From positions 124,001-188,000 of the forward strand of contig JAJKFH010001941.1 of assembly GCA_023333565.1 (NCBI GenBank): a DNA stretch of 64,000 bases, read 5' to 3'. Positions 9,723 to 19,840 of this stretch are shown here, in pieces (positions within the stretch are counted from its first letter, which is position 1; each line of letters opens with the position of its first letter). The notes beneath the pieces are model-generated. The model was not told the origin of the DNA. It saw only the letters and a program-made list of their open reading frames with translations, and ran no database searches. Source of the stretch: Puffinus mauretanicus. Taxonomy: Eukaryota; Chordata; Aves; Procellariiformes; Procellariidae. The position numbers were made by a program, and so were the translations under genes.

Positions 9723-12700
9723 GCAATGAAAGTAGGACTTCTAAATAAGATCCTGAAAAGAAATCAAAATCTTGATGCTCCCAAAACCTGTTTGTTTACT
9801 AAAATATGTGATTAAAGCCAGATTGAGCAGGTAGGAAAAAAGTGCTTAATGTAATGACAAAAACAGTTGGATAGCTATGAAAGCTTTTTTTTTAACAGAT
9901 AACCTCTTAAACGAAAACATTCCCTTTTAAAAAAAGATATGAATTTAGAATTAATACAGTTTTACCCTATCATTGTCTGATGTTATGAATGAATCTTCCC
10001 AGAAGAAAATTAAGGTCTTTTATTCTGATATATATCTTCCTCTGGAATTACCACTGTGTATCATTTTTTAAGACATTATAACCTTTTTTTGAGGGACATT
10101 TTATAAAAGTCAGGCAATTAGTTACGGAAAAAAGTTGACTTGATCTTCCTTGGCAACAGTCTAGACTGAATCCAGGTGTATCCCATGATCTTCCTCAGTG
10201 CCCCAGGAGATTTCATATCATTATTCTCTTACTTGCTCTGCAGCTAACTTAATGTAACATAAGGACACTCTGGAGATATTACAAGTCCACAATGCATTCT
10301 CTCTAATTTATTAAAGTTATTCCGCTATGGAGATAGTCTGCTGAATCTCTTGATGATTTTCATTAAGAACATTGAAGTTTCCAGGTTTGTAAGTATGCCA
10401 GTAAATCACTTGCATGTATGACTATTTAGTCCTTCTTATCCCAGACTAATAGGCTCCTCATTTCAGTGGAAAAGAACATATGGCTAATGTCAGAAGTTCC
10501 GTAATCCTATCAAATGAAATCCATCTCTTTTCTGATCCTTTCAGTGGATGTCACTCTGTGGAAGGAAGTTACTACTGGTTTCATGCAGAGCAATTATACC
10601 TTTTAAAGGGCCTCAGCACTGTTTTGGTTTTGATCTGTTTTTTCACAAAATAACATTTGATTAATTTGGCTGTAATTATGGGAAAATAAATGAGCATAAA
10701 TTTTAAAGATTTTGGAATAATAGATGACATGTAGAAGTATCTAACTGTTGCCTGCTGTGCATCTTCTAAGCCAGCGTGATCAATCATGTTAGAAGTTGTT
10801 TGAAAATGCTCTTATAAGGGCTATAATGTAATAAGCTTTCATATTACTTAAAAGGGGAAAAGTGGTTTTGTTTCTTTAGATAAGATTTGCTGGATTTATT
10901 TTCTTATCAGCTACAAAACTTACCTAGAAAATCAGATCCAAAAGCATTGTCTCAAAGCTTTGTAGGTAATCATTTTTTAGGCACCAGTGCAATTATTATT
11001 TGGAATGTTTAACAGGTTTTGTACCCGAAAAAGACAGACCAACTAATTTTCCCTTCAGTACTGACTGATACCAAGGATTTGAATTTTTCCCATAGTTTCT
11101 TCAGGGTATTTCTATTAATGTGTGCTTATTTTGTAGTAACATCCCAAACAGATTTCTCTTGCACTGAATGAGCAAAGCACCCTGCTAGTCTTTTCCATAC
11201 AAACAGTAGGCAATATTTATTTTCCTTATGATAGTTCTTCTTGCACCTAAAAATTTATAATTTTTAAAATATTACATTTATAGTGCTTTTGTAGTCTTCA
11301 GTAAGTCTTCCTTGAATCTTTCCTTGAGGATGTGGTCAAATGTGACATCCCTCGACAAAACACTAGGTAACCCAACTCCAGTACCCTTTACTTTTCTAAA
11401 ATTGTAGCTCAGTGTATATAAAAGACTATATAGCCAATGTCATTAAAGAAGAAATATCTATACCTTTTACACAGAGAAAGCCGACCCCAGCAAGTTAGGG
11501 AAGGATAATAAAGGAGTATCCATACTACAGTGAATTGAGGAATTATTCTTTTTCCATTTCCCTAGATAATCTGAATTTTACCACAAAATGTAATAATAAT
11601 TAAATAACTAAATGTGGCAGACTTGGATGCTACAATAATCCTTAGTTCTGGTGTTAAATTTTTGTTCCAGAATTGAAGTAAAAAGTCACTTAAGTAAGGA
11701 AGTGTGACATAACAAGGTATGACAACTCTTCTATACATATAGTTTGTAGCACAGAAAATTGCATATCTATAAAGGGCATGATTAACAACATTCATTTTAC
11801 TTGTAAACTAGATTCTTGATTTTTGAAACTAGAAAAACTCATACCCAGTCCTGCACAAGGGTCTGCATGGCATATCCCTGTTCTCCTAAGGATTTAGGGG
11901 TCTGCCTGGAGAAGAGTTCATTAAGGAATGGGGGCCTTAATAACAAATTAATATGTATAGTTTTACAGTTGAAGTTATGTCTTTCTAGGGGTTACAATTC
12001 TTTTAGTAACCTGCGAGTAAGCAGTAGGAGAAAGATGACGCAGCAAGTGATCTAAGGCTTCTTGATAATTTAAAGGCAAGCAGCAATGAGGAAGTCTTCA
12101 ATGATAAAGTCATTTTGATTTTAACATTGTACATTCCCAAATTCTTCATGCCAGAGTGAAAATTTTCCAGGGTGTTTTCTCTGTTATTTCTGCCCTTTCA
12201 TGCACAAGTTTGCTAGAACCCACCTAGCTGAGTTCCTCCCTTATCATCTTGGGAAAAACAGACTGACAAACATTTGAGCGCAAGATGTGAACATGGCACA
12301 TTCTACTCCTTAGCTGACACTCAACTCATAGGTGACACTGCGTAACATAAATGAGAACAGTGAGGTTTAGGACAGCCTTAAAAATCAGGTGCCAAATCTA
12401 AGATGAGAAATTGAGCCAATATTCATTGGCAGGACCACTTGTTTGAGTTTAGTGATAAGGAAATAATTACAGTGTTTACAAAATTACATATTGCTGATCC
12501 TTAGCATCTTCCAGGCACTACCGAGTCTTAAAAAAAATGCATTGGCAAGGTCAAACCTTTGACATGAAGTTGCTAAGTACTAAAAAAAAGCAATAACAAG
12601 CTGCGTATTTTGACTGTGCTACTTAAAAATAACTCCTGCTATAAAAATGCAAAGCTGTCCCAAACTGGGTTAGAGCACATGCTTCTTCTAACACGTAAAA

Positions 12701-13985
12701 GATCATCAGCATTCTCTGATGTCTAGGGGGATGGCATATTACCAGTGATTTTATCATTCTAAGCTATTCCTACATGTTTCCTTAAAAAAAAGAAAAAGAA
12801 CAAATGCCTAATTCCCTGTATATGTACAGTAAATTTCCATTACTGTTGTTGCAGTTTCAGCTGCTGCTATACAAAGTAAAAAAAATTGATTTGATTAGAC
12901 AAAACCAATATACAAAAAAAGAATATTTTTTCCAGATAGTTGTTGATTTATAGCGAGTGACATTCATGTCCACAAATTATTTTAATTCAGCTAAAAATGT
13001 TTCAAATTTATTGTGAAGGAGAACTAACACTGAGTAAAATCTTCCTGGCACAATTGCAATGATGTGTGCATTTAGAGATTCCCCAAACTTACCTATTGTT
13101 ATGATTTTCTATCTTATTATTGACTTACCTAATAACAGCTATATAAATAATGGCATTGGTTAATTATTTTTTTTTTTAATTCAGGAAGTATGTTGCTTCA
13201 GGGGATTATTACTTTTCTGGATTTGTGATTAATGAAAAATTTTTATGATTAATTTTTATGCCATAGTATTTACTCACATACTGGGTTGATCGTTAAAAAG
13301 TGATTCTAAAGTGATACCTTAATAGTGTTTATATTTGCTGTAAGAGGAAATTATGCCTTTAAATGTTTATCACTCAAAGTTTCTTGAATATATCTCATGA
13401 GAAAATAGCAATTTAATCTGAAGATTGCTGTATGAAATATTCTGGTCTTCCCGAAACAAACTTTTGCTTTTGCTTCCATACGATGACACTGCAAGCAAAC
13501 TGGATAAACTGGCTGTAATGTCCTCTGTGATTTGCCTAAGCCAGCCAGCAGGAAGCAATGTACATTTTGTATGGCAGAGGGCAAGTGTTTGTGTACCATT
13601 AGAACAAGACTTCACATTCTGAAACGTTTTGTGCCTTCCTGTTCACTTGCTGCTGGAAGCATGATGCAATAGGAGGAAAAATTATGTCCTTTTTTTGTGG
13701 TGTTTTTATGCTTTTCTTTATCTAAAAACAAACAGTGGTCTTTCAAATAACAAGCTACTGCAATTCTCCCCAAGAGCCTTACTGCTTGTTGCGACTCTGT
13801 TGTTTTAAGTTTTGCTAACGAAGAAGCCAATTACACTTTCAGCAGGTCGCTTTCACAAGGGAGCTACAGCGTGTGGCTGCTCTCTCTTTTCCATTTTATC
13901 CACATCAATCACTAGATCTTCTATAATGTGCTTGTCTTTCTCTAATAATCCATTTTGTACTAGGTAGCAGAACCTGATTTTAAGA
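9723..13985. other. No gene recognised
   Basis: AT-rich, with homopolymer runs (for example A8 near 12783 and T10 near 13170) and short chance open frames on both strands. I see no exon, RNA gene or repeat boundary. Confidence 0.5.
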
Positions 13986-14449
13986 AACTGTAGCATATAC
14001 CAGGGCACTGTGGGGATGGTGGCTCCTTGGGGCTGGAATGCCCCGAGAAGTGGGGCTCCCTATGGAGCTGCCTCCTAGCCAGGGACCATCCCACTGCCCC
14101 CAACAGGAGCAGGGCAACTGGGGGGCACCGGGGCAGCCCCGACCCTGGGCATTGGGCACCTCCCTGGGGCTGGGGATGGGCTGAGGCTGGGCTGGGACAC
14201 GGGCCCGCAGGTGGGCCTGGCTTGGCGGGGCCCATGGCTGGGCAGGGCAGGGCTGTGGGGAGCTGGAGACCGGCCCTGCTGGAGCGTCACTGAGGCAGGG
14301 GCTGGCGGCCCCGCGGGGCTGAGATGGGGTCCTGGGCCCTGGGCAGGGCATGGGTAGGAAGTGCTTGCCTGGGAGTCCCTGGCTCTCCCAAAAGAGAGCC
14401 AGCCGTCCCCAGGACCCTGCCTGGCCCTGCAAGAGGCAGTCGACACCAA
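13986..14449. repeat. GC-rich repetitive block, left of CR1 copy 2
   Basis: An abrupt GC-rich block dominated by ggggctgg, gggcagggc and tgggctg motifs. Long open frames on both strands (up to 150 codons on -) reflect the lack of AT-rich stops rather than a gene. Its last part (about 14386-14449: gagagccag, ccctgcaagaggcag) resembles the sequence directly right of the CR1 (15360-15405: gggagccag, ccctgcaggaggcag), so the CR1 probably inserted into one repetitive unit or into a minisatellite-like locus. Confidence 0.5.
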
Positions 14450-14454
14450 AACGA

Positions 14455-15244
14455 CACCAAGCTGGGCGGGAATGTTGATCTGCTGGAGGGTAGGAAGGCT
14501 CTGCAGAGGGACCTGGACAGGCTGGATCGATGGGCCGAGGCCAACTGTATGAGGTTCAACAAGGCCAAGTGCCGGGTCCTGCACTTCGGCCACAACCCCA
14601 GGCAACGCTACAGGCTTGGGGAAGAGTGGCTGGAAAGCTGCCCAGAGGAAAAGGACCTGGGGGTGCTGGCTGACAGCCGGCTGAACATGAGCCGGCAGTG
14701 TGCCCAGGTGGCCAAGAAGGCCAACGGCATCCTGGCCTGTATCAGAAATAGTGTGGCCAGCAGGAGCAGGGAGGTGATCGTGCCCCTGTACTCGGCACTG
14801 GTGAGGCCGCACCTCGAATCCTGTGTTCAGTTCTGGGCCCCTCACTACAAGAAGGACATGGAGGTGCTGGAGCGTGTCCAGAGGAGGGCAACGAAGTTGA
14901 TGAAGGGACTGGAGCACAAGTCTTGTGAGGAGCGGCTGAGGGAACTGGGGTTGTTCAGGCTGGAGAAGAGGAGGCTGAGGGGAGACCTCATCGCGCTCTA
15001 CAACTACCTGAAAGGAGGTTGTAGCGAAGTGAGTGTTGGTCTCTTCTCCCAAGTAACAAGTGACAGGACGAGAGGAAATGGCCTCAAGTTGCACCAAGGG
15101 AGGTTTAGATTGGACATTAAGAAAAATTTCTTTACTGAAAGAGTGGTCAAGCCTTGGAACAGGCTGCCCAGGGAAGTGGTAGAGTCACCATCCCTGGAAG
15201 TATTTAAAAGACGTGTAGATGAGGCGCTTAGGGACATGGTTTAG
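14455..15244 (+). pseudogene. CR1 ORF2 C-terminal fragment, open for about 260 codons
   Basis: An uninterrupted CR1 frame follows the lost catalytic core: [128 protein letters not shown] and [18 protein letters not shown], with a stop after EALRDMV. The open frame extends upstream to 14324, but those codons lie in the flanking GC-rich block and are not CR1. No RT active site is present, so the piece has no enzymatic role. Confidence 0.92.
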
Positions 15245-15307
15245 TAGGCATGGTGGTGTTGAGTTATGGTTGGACCCCATGATCTTAGAGGTCTTTTCCA
15301 ACCTTAA

Positions 15308-15352
15308 TGATTCTATGATTCTATGATTCGATTCTATGATTCTATTCTATGG
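15308..15352 (+). repeat. CR1 3'-terminal ATTCTATG units
   Basis: About five imperfect copies of attctatg (one as attcg, one as ttctattctatg) mark the 3' end of the CR1. CR1 uses such short terminal repeats rather than a poly(A) tail. Confidence 0.9.
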
Positions 15353-15700
15353 CTCCAGCTCTCGCAGGGAGCCAGTGGACACAGCCAGGCCCTGCAGGAG
15401 GCAGGCCCCAAACACAGCCAGGAGCTGCCCAGAAGCCCAGGGAAGCAGGGCAGGGCAAGGCAGAGGGACCAGTAAGCCCGGAAGAAGCCCAAGAGGCTCC
15501 CAAAGACCTCACAATGCTGGCAACAGAGGTCAGTGTGTCCCAATGCCATAGCAAGGGCCACAGCAAGAGAAGATGAGATGAGGAGGAGGAGGCACCAGCA
15601 TTGCTCATCTGGAGGAGACAGAGCCCCCAGCCCAGGAGGTGGGAGGGAGGCAAATACTTCTTCAGGTGATGCCTGAGTTTTAGTAAAGCTGTTTTGCCTT
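15353..15700. repeat. GC-rich block right of CR1 copy 2
   Basis: Continues the GC-rich locus interrupted by the CR1, with agggagccag, ccctgcaggaggcagg and cagggcagggcaaggcag. Open frames exist on both strands (130 codons on -) but have no motif. It fades into ordinary composition near 15.7 kb. It may be part of the LTR of the retrovirus to its right, but I could not fix the ends. Confidence 0.4.
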
Positions 15701-16096
15701 GAGAACAAACTGTCAGTATTATTCATGTGGCCAGGGGTGCTTCATGCAGGGCTGGTGAATTGGGTGTAACTGGCAGGGTTTTGGTAGTGGGGGTGGGTTG
15801 CAGGGTGGCCTGTGCCAGAGTAAGACGTGGACTGCCCTGTGCTGCTCACAGCTGGTTCTGGCAGTGGGCAAAATGGACTCACCACATGCCAAAACTGAAT
15901 CAATAAGAAGAGCATATGGCACCTCTGAGGCAACTGGCGAGGAAAAAAAAAAAAGGAAAAAAAATTCCCACATCGTCAGCTGTTATAATTCTGGAGCAGG
16001 AGGACAAAAATGTACACACACATATGAAGTCCTGCTCTCTGATCAGTAAATTCAAATACAGTGAGAGAGACTGGGCATTTTCAACCTTTCCCTTTC
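15700..16096 (-). mobile_element. Possible 3' LTR remnant of the antisense retrovirus
   Basis: The env remnant on the - strand should be followed, at lower coordinates, by a polypurine tract and the 3' LTR. Read on -, AAAGGGAAAGG (16085-16095) followed by TGAAAATGCCC (starting at 16083) has that form. I find no AATAAA, no clear terminal CA and no flanking duplication, so the extent is a guess. A-rich runs on + at 15943-15966 lie inside. Confidence 0.3.
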
Positions 16097-16232
16097 AGAC
16101 AACACTCCTGTCAATCACACCAGCACTGCTTCAGCTGTCAAGGGTGCACACCCAACAGAAGTCACCAGCCTGTGCTCCCTGCAACATGAAAGGAGAGGAA
16201 GAGGTACTTCCCAGTGGTGTCGGACATCTCTG

Positions 16233-17440
16233 TCAGAGCCTTGTTTCCCACAGTCCAGGCCCAGACAGACAGCTTTTATGTTGGAGAATCCCACTCATGG
16301 TTATAGCTTGGGGAGGGAACGGGAAGAGGGAGGAGTGATATGAGCCCCACATCCTGCAGGTCATGTAGGAAACAGGGCACTGCCATAGCGAGGGCTCAGA
16401 AAGGCCTCCCCTTTGGCAATGTTCTTCTGCACTTCTGTTAACCGTGGGCTCTTGGGAGATGACTAAGACATTGGGACTAAGCCCTGAGTGCACATACAGT
16501 ATGACTAACAGCAGTAAGATGGATAAAATATTATACAACATCTTTTTACCAAACAACCCTAAATTTTCAAATATGTTTTCAAACCGGCTCCACAAATGCC
16601 AATTATTGGGTTGTTTTGCTTTGGCTGCCTCTTTTTTAATGTGCTCACTCCAGTCATAAATTATTTCAGAATTGTCTGGGATATAGGTACAACATTCTTT
16701 TCCAAATAAGGCATAAACTCCATCCTTATAAGCAAATATAAAGTCAAGTGCTAACTGTTTTGAGGGGGTGACTGTATGGATAGAGGTCATTTCAGTCACC
16801 AATTGGTCAAAAGAATCTGCAGTGTCATTATTAATTTGCTCTAAAATAATAGCTAATAAATCAATTTCTTTCATGGGGAACATAACACCCACAAATCTTT
16901 CACGCTCTGAGATAGCTTGCCTGTCCCGATAATATTTGACAGGAAGAGATACAAATGTCAAATAGCTGGGGATATACATCACCCAAACCAATCCCATGGG
17001 AGTCACGGGTGTACAAATGTACCACAAATGAAATAGGCTCCTAAGGAAGTATGTGGAGAAGATGATGTGAACTCACAATTTTGTGAGTTATCAGAGAAAC
17101 CTCTAGTATTATTCTGACAATTAATAGTTTGGTACAGTTGTAGTATGTTCCATTCGCTTGTCAAGCAACAAGTGTTCCCAGGGGCTCCCAACCCCAGATG
17201 GAGAGCAGGAGCTGGAGCTTCACATATGTCGGTATCAGATGAACTTGGATCAGTTCCAATTTATTGTCATCAGGGATAATCTTGAATTTCTGCCCTCTGG
17301 GGATACCAGACTGGTCTTTTTACCGACTAATTACATGCCATAGGAAGCATGGGGACACCTTCACTGGAGTGAGGAGGTATATGGGAACACTCACAACATT
17401 TTGAAACATTTAAGTCTTCAGCATAATGGTAGGCCAATTA
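16233..17440 (-). pseudogene. Endogenous retrovirus env remnant (SU C-terminus and TM)
   Basis: Remains of a retroviral envelope gene read on -. The surface part (about 17440-17003, with stops) includes GNTCCLTSEWNILQLYQT and a GAYFICG motif typical of the SU C-terminus. A frameshift near 17010-17027 leads to a 264-codon frame, numbered here from 17027: a cleavage-site-like RDRQ (34-37), the TM ectodomain, ALDFIFAYKDG (93-103), GKECCTYIPDNS (109-120) and a hydrophobic anchor, LYNILSILLLLVILY (165-179). The first Cys of the usual CX6CC motif is Tyr105, so the SU-TM disulfide partner is missing. The reading after about residue 190 is probably not env. Together with the upstream integrase it suggests a class I (gammaretrovirus-like) ERV. 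No functional protein is possible from this copy. Confidence 0.85.
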
Positions 17441-17749
17441 AGGAAAGGTATTTTTAAGGTTTATATGATGATATAAAGACCTTTGACTTTTGGAGGACAT
17501 GGTTTCTTTATGTGTTCTGTTTTGTTGATCTTGTGTTATCTGTGTGTTACTTGGCCAGAACAAAATGATCCGGACTAGTGCTGTTGAAAATAACCAGAGA
17601 ATGACTAGCTATGCCCATCTTGGAAACGAGGAGTTAGTTTCTTTTCTGGATGGCATAGCAACTTTGTTGTGGCAGGTTTTCTTTGTTCAGTTCACTGATA
17701 AATGCTTAATCTTCTACTGGACTCAAATCTTGTTTTTCAAGACTTGGCT

Positions 17750-18375
17750 GATTTTTTTTCTGGATTGGAGTTTTCAGAAAGGGCAAACAGCAGTGGGTTG
17801 GAGTTTAATGGAGTCGGCAAAGTTCTACAATGAGAAGCGGGTATCCAAGCTAAAAGGCCTTGACATTTAACAGCCGTGTGAGTAGTCAGCGTGATTTGAT
17901 AAGGTCATTTAGGCTGGAGGGTTTTTTTTTTCTTCTTTTTTTTTTTTTTTCTCCCCCTGATTGATGCACCTTGATGTAGATCCAGTCTGCAGGTTCCCAA
18001 GAGTAGCACAGTTCAGAGGCAGGTTCTGGAGAGGCTTCTTTTACCTGTGAGTGAATAGTCCTCAGACATTTTATTAGAGCTTTGCAATTATTTAATGTAT
18101 CATCACAAGTTATATGTAAATTGGATTGATGCAGAGGCTTTGGTGGGGTATTCGGTAACTTTATGGGTCTATCCATTAGAATTTCATATGGGGATGGTCT
18201 GTGTTTTTTATTCACAGTGCTGTTGATAGGACCAATGGTAAAGTGTCTGGCCATTTAAGGCCATTTTTTTTCCATAAATTTTGGCTAGCTGAGTTTTTAA
18301 ATCAGAATTCTTCCTTCCAACAGCTCTGCTGGACTGTGGATGCTATGCACAGTCTAAATGCTGTTGGATTGTCCT
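17750..18375 (-). pseudogene. Endogenous retrovirus pol remnant (integrase C-terminal half)
   Basis: Read on - with several frame changes. HPQSS (18342-18328), then NSDLKTQLAKIYG, then HRPSPYEILMDRP (18200-18160 region), then WEPADWIYIKVHQ, then HTAVKCQGLLAWIPASHC (to 17828) match the end of the integrase core and the C-terminal domain of gammaretrovirus-like integrases. An in-frame stop lies directly before HPQSS. The catalytic Glu expected after HPQSS is replaced (AVGRKN where VExxN is usual). A run of A and G bases (on +, T-rich 17922-17952) disrupts the GPY/F region. No RT, RNase H, protease or gag was found at higher coordinates, so the 5' part of the provirus is missing. Confidence 0.85.
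17922..17952. repeat. T-rich tract inside the integrase remnant
   Basis: T-rich on + (A-rich on -) with a few C interruptions. On - it encodes a spurious EKKKKRRKKK stretch between the IKVHQ motif and the HTAVK motif. Confidence 0.85.
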
Positions 18376-19690
18376 GGAACAGGACAATAAAAACTAAATC
18401 CCTGTGCCTTCTCTGTAAGTGAAATAAAGCTCTTATAATTCTGCAGAAAAGTATGCAGATGATGCTTTAATGCATTTCACCTTTGCAACTCTAATTGATT
18501 TGCTATTTGTAAGTTTGAATTTTAAATGCAGTCCTTCGTACATTTAATAAACCTCTGGTTTTTATGTGACAATTCCCACCTGATTTTACTTCGTCCAAAC
18601 TGCTTGAAAATAATCTTTGTCTTTTCAGATGTAAGAGAACATGAGAGTGAAGAAGGTGCAAAAATGATCATTTTATAACAAGTATTTATTTGTTAAATAT
18701 TTTTAAATATTTGTGTAAAAAGCTTTACTGCAATTACATGACAAATCTTCAGCTTTAATGTGTTTCCCACACTGTATTAACAGTCTTAACTGTCTTAACT
18801 AAATGAACTGATTATTGGCTTACAGCTTGAACGGAGCTAAATCCACTTACACGAGAGATCCTTTTGAACTTATTTCCAGGAAGACTAATAGGAGATAAAG
18901 TTCATCAAGGAGTATTTGTCTTCTGCTCAAAACTGCAGAAACTTCACTTTGTGTTAAAACATGACGCAATCTCATCTTCTTGTCTGGGATGGCGTTCTTC
19001 AGACCAGCTTCCTAGGATTTTTTTTTTTATCTTTTTTTTCCCCTTAAAGAAACATTTTCTTTTGCTAGGGCTTAGTCCAGAAAGCCGTTCCCTTGGGCCT
19101 TCTTGATTTGGGCAGGGAAGTTTATTTATTGCTCCCTGTATCTGATCTGTCTTACAGGCACATTTCATTTTTATAAAATTGTGACTCTTTTTCACATAAA
19201 ATAAATACTTAGGAAACACAGTGTACTCATAACTGTAAATGCCACAGGCTAGCATAAATATAGATAACAGCGTGTATCAATATCATCATTTCACTGCATC
19301 CTAGAGTTGTGAATTCCATGATCTTTCATGGAAGATTATGATCTTTCTGCTTTCATATATGCTCCTTCATGTGTGCTTAACTTCAAGTCACTGAGCAGGC
19401 AAATTAATTGATGAATTCAGTAGTAGTACCTTGGTGGGCAGAGGTATTTCTGTGAATCCAGAAAAAAGATTATTTTTCATGAATGGTGTTAAGAAGTGTG
19501 ATGAGAAGATGTGAAGTCTGAACTTCATTTATATTCACTGGGATTTTGAGCTGGTACAGATTAAATCAATTTAATTGTATCATTAACTTTAATGGGAAGA
19601 AAATTGAACCCTAGCAGAAAAGAGAAAATAGGGAAAGGGGGAAAAAAGGCAATTAAAGAAAATAATTCTAAAGCACTAAAGTATTAATTC
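18376..19690. other. No gene recognised
   Basis: Beyond the retroviral remnant I see only AT-rich DNA, with a T-rich run near 19020-19046 that creates open frames on both strands. No proviral sequence (RT, gag or 5' LTR) could be recognised. Confidence 0.5.
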
Positions 19691-19703
19691 AACTCTTTTT
19701 TAG

Positions 19704-19840
19704 GCTTTGATTGGCAACAAGAAGGGCCAGGTTCAAATTTTAGGAATCCCTATAAAACACTTGCTCAGCCAGCTACCTGGGGAACATTCGATCCCAACTT
19801 GCAGACGTGTTGGTTAGATACACAAGGGGGAAAAAGATAA
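19704..19840 (+). other. Candidate terminal coding exon (unidentified)
   Basis: A pyrimidine run ending in AG (aactcttttttag, AG at 19702-19703) is followed by 45 open codons and TAA at 19838-19840. The frame needs one base from a previous exon (phase 1). The peptide is not low-complexity: it starts FDWQQEGPGSNFRNPYK and ends TCWLDTQGGKR. I recognise no domain. No polyadenylation signal is obvious nearby and I cannot find an upstream partner exon, so chance or a decayed repeat remains likely. Confidence 0.25.

Larger units (their letters stand above)
14449..15352 (+). mobile_element. 5'-truncated CR1 retrotransposon, copy 2
   Basis: Begins at cgacaccaagctgggcgg, immediately after the position of the RT catalytic FADD motif, so most of ORF2 was never copied. 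This is the common 5' truncation of LINEs. It runs through the ORF2 stop (15242-15244) into a short 3' UTR with ccatgatcttagaggtc and ends in ATTCTATG-type units at 15308-15351. Its consensus-like sequence and long open frame suggest a younger insertion than copy 1, of a different subfamily ([12 protein letters not shown] and [15 protein letters not shown] against SNAGHKYKLGEEW and KHFFTKRVVKHWNRF). Confidence 0.92.

Noticed and set aside
13960..15097. Antisense frames up to 340 codons over the GC-rich block and CR1 copy 2
   Set aside because: They are shadows of the + strand CR1 ORF2 and of GC-rich repeat sequence, with Pro/Ser/Gln-rich composition and no domain.
16444..17343. + strand frames over the retroviral env remnant
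   Set aside because: The - strand reading gives clear TM motifs (GKECCTYIPDNS, hydrophobic anchor). The + frames are reverse shadows.
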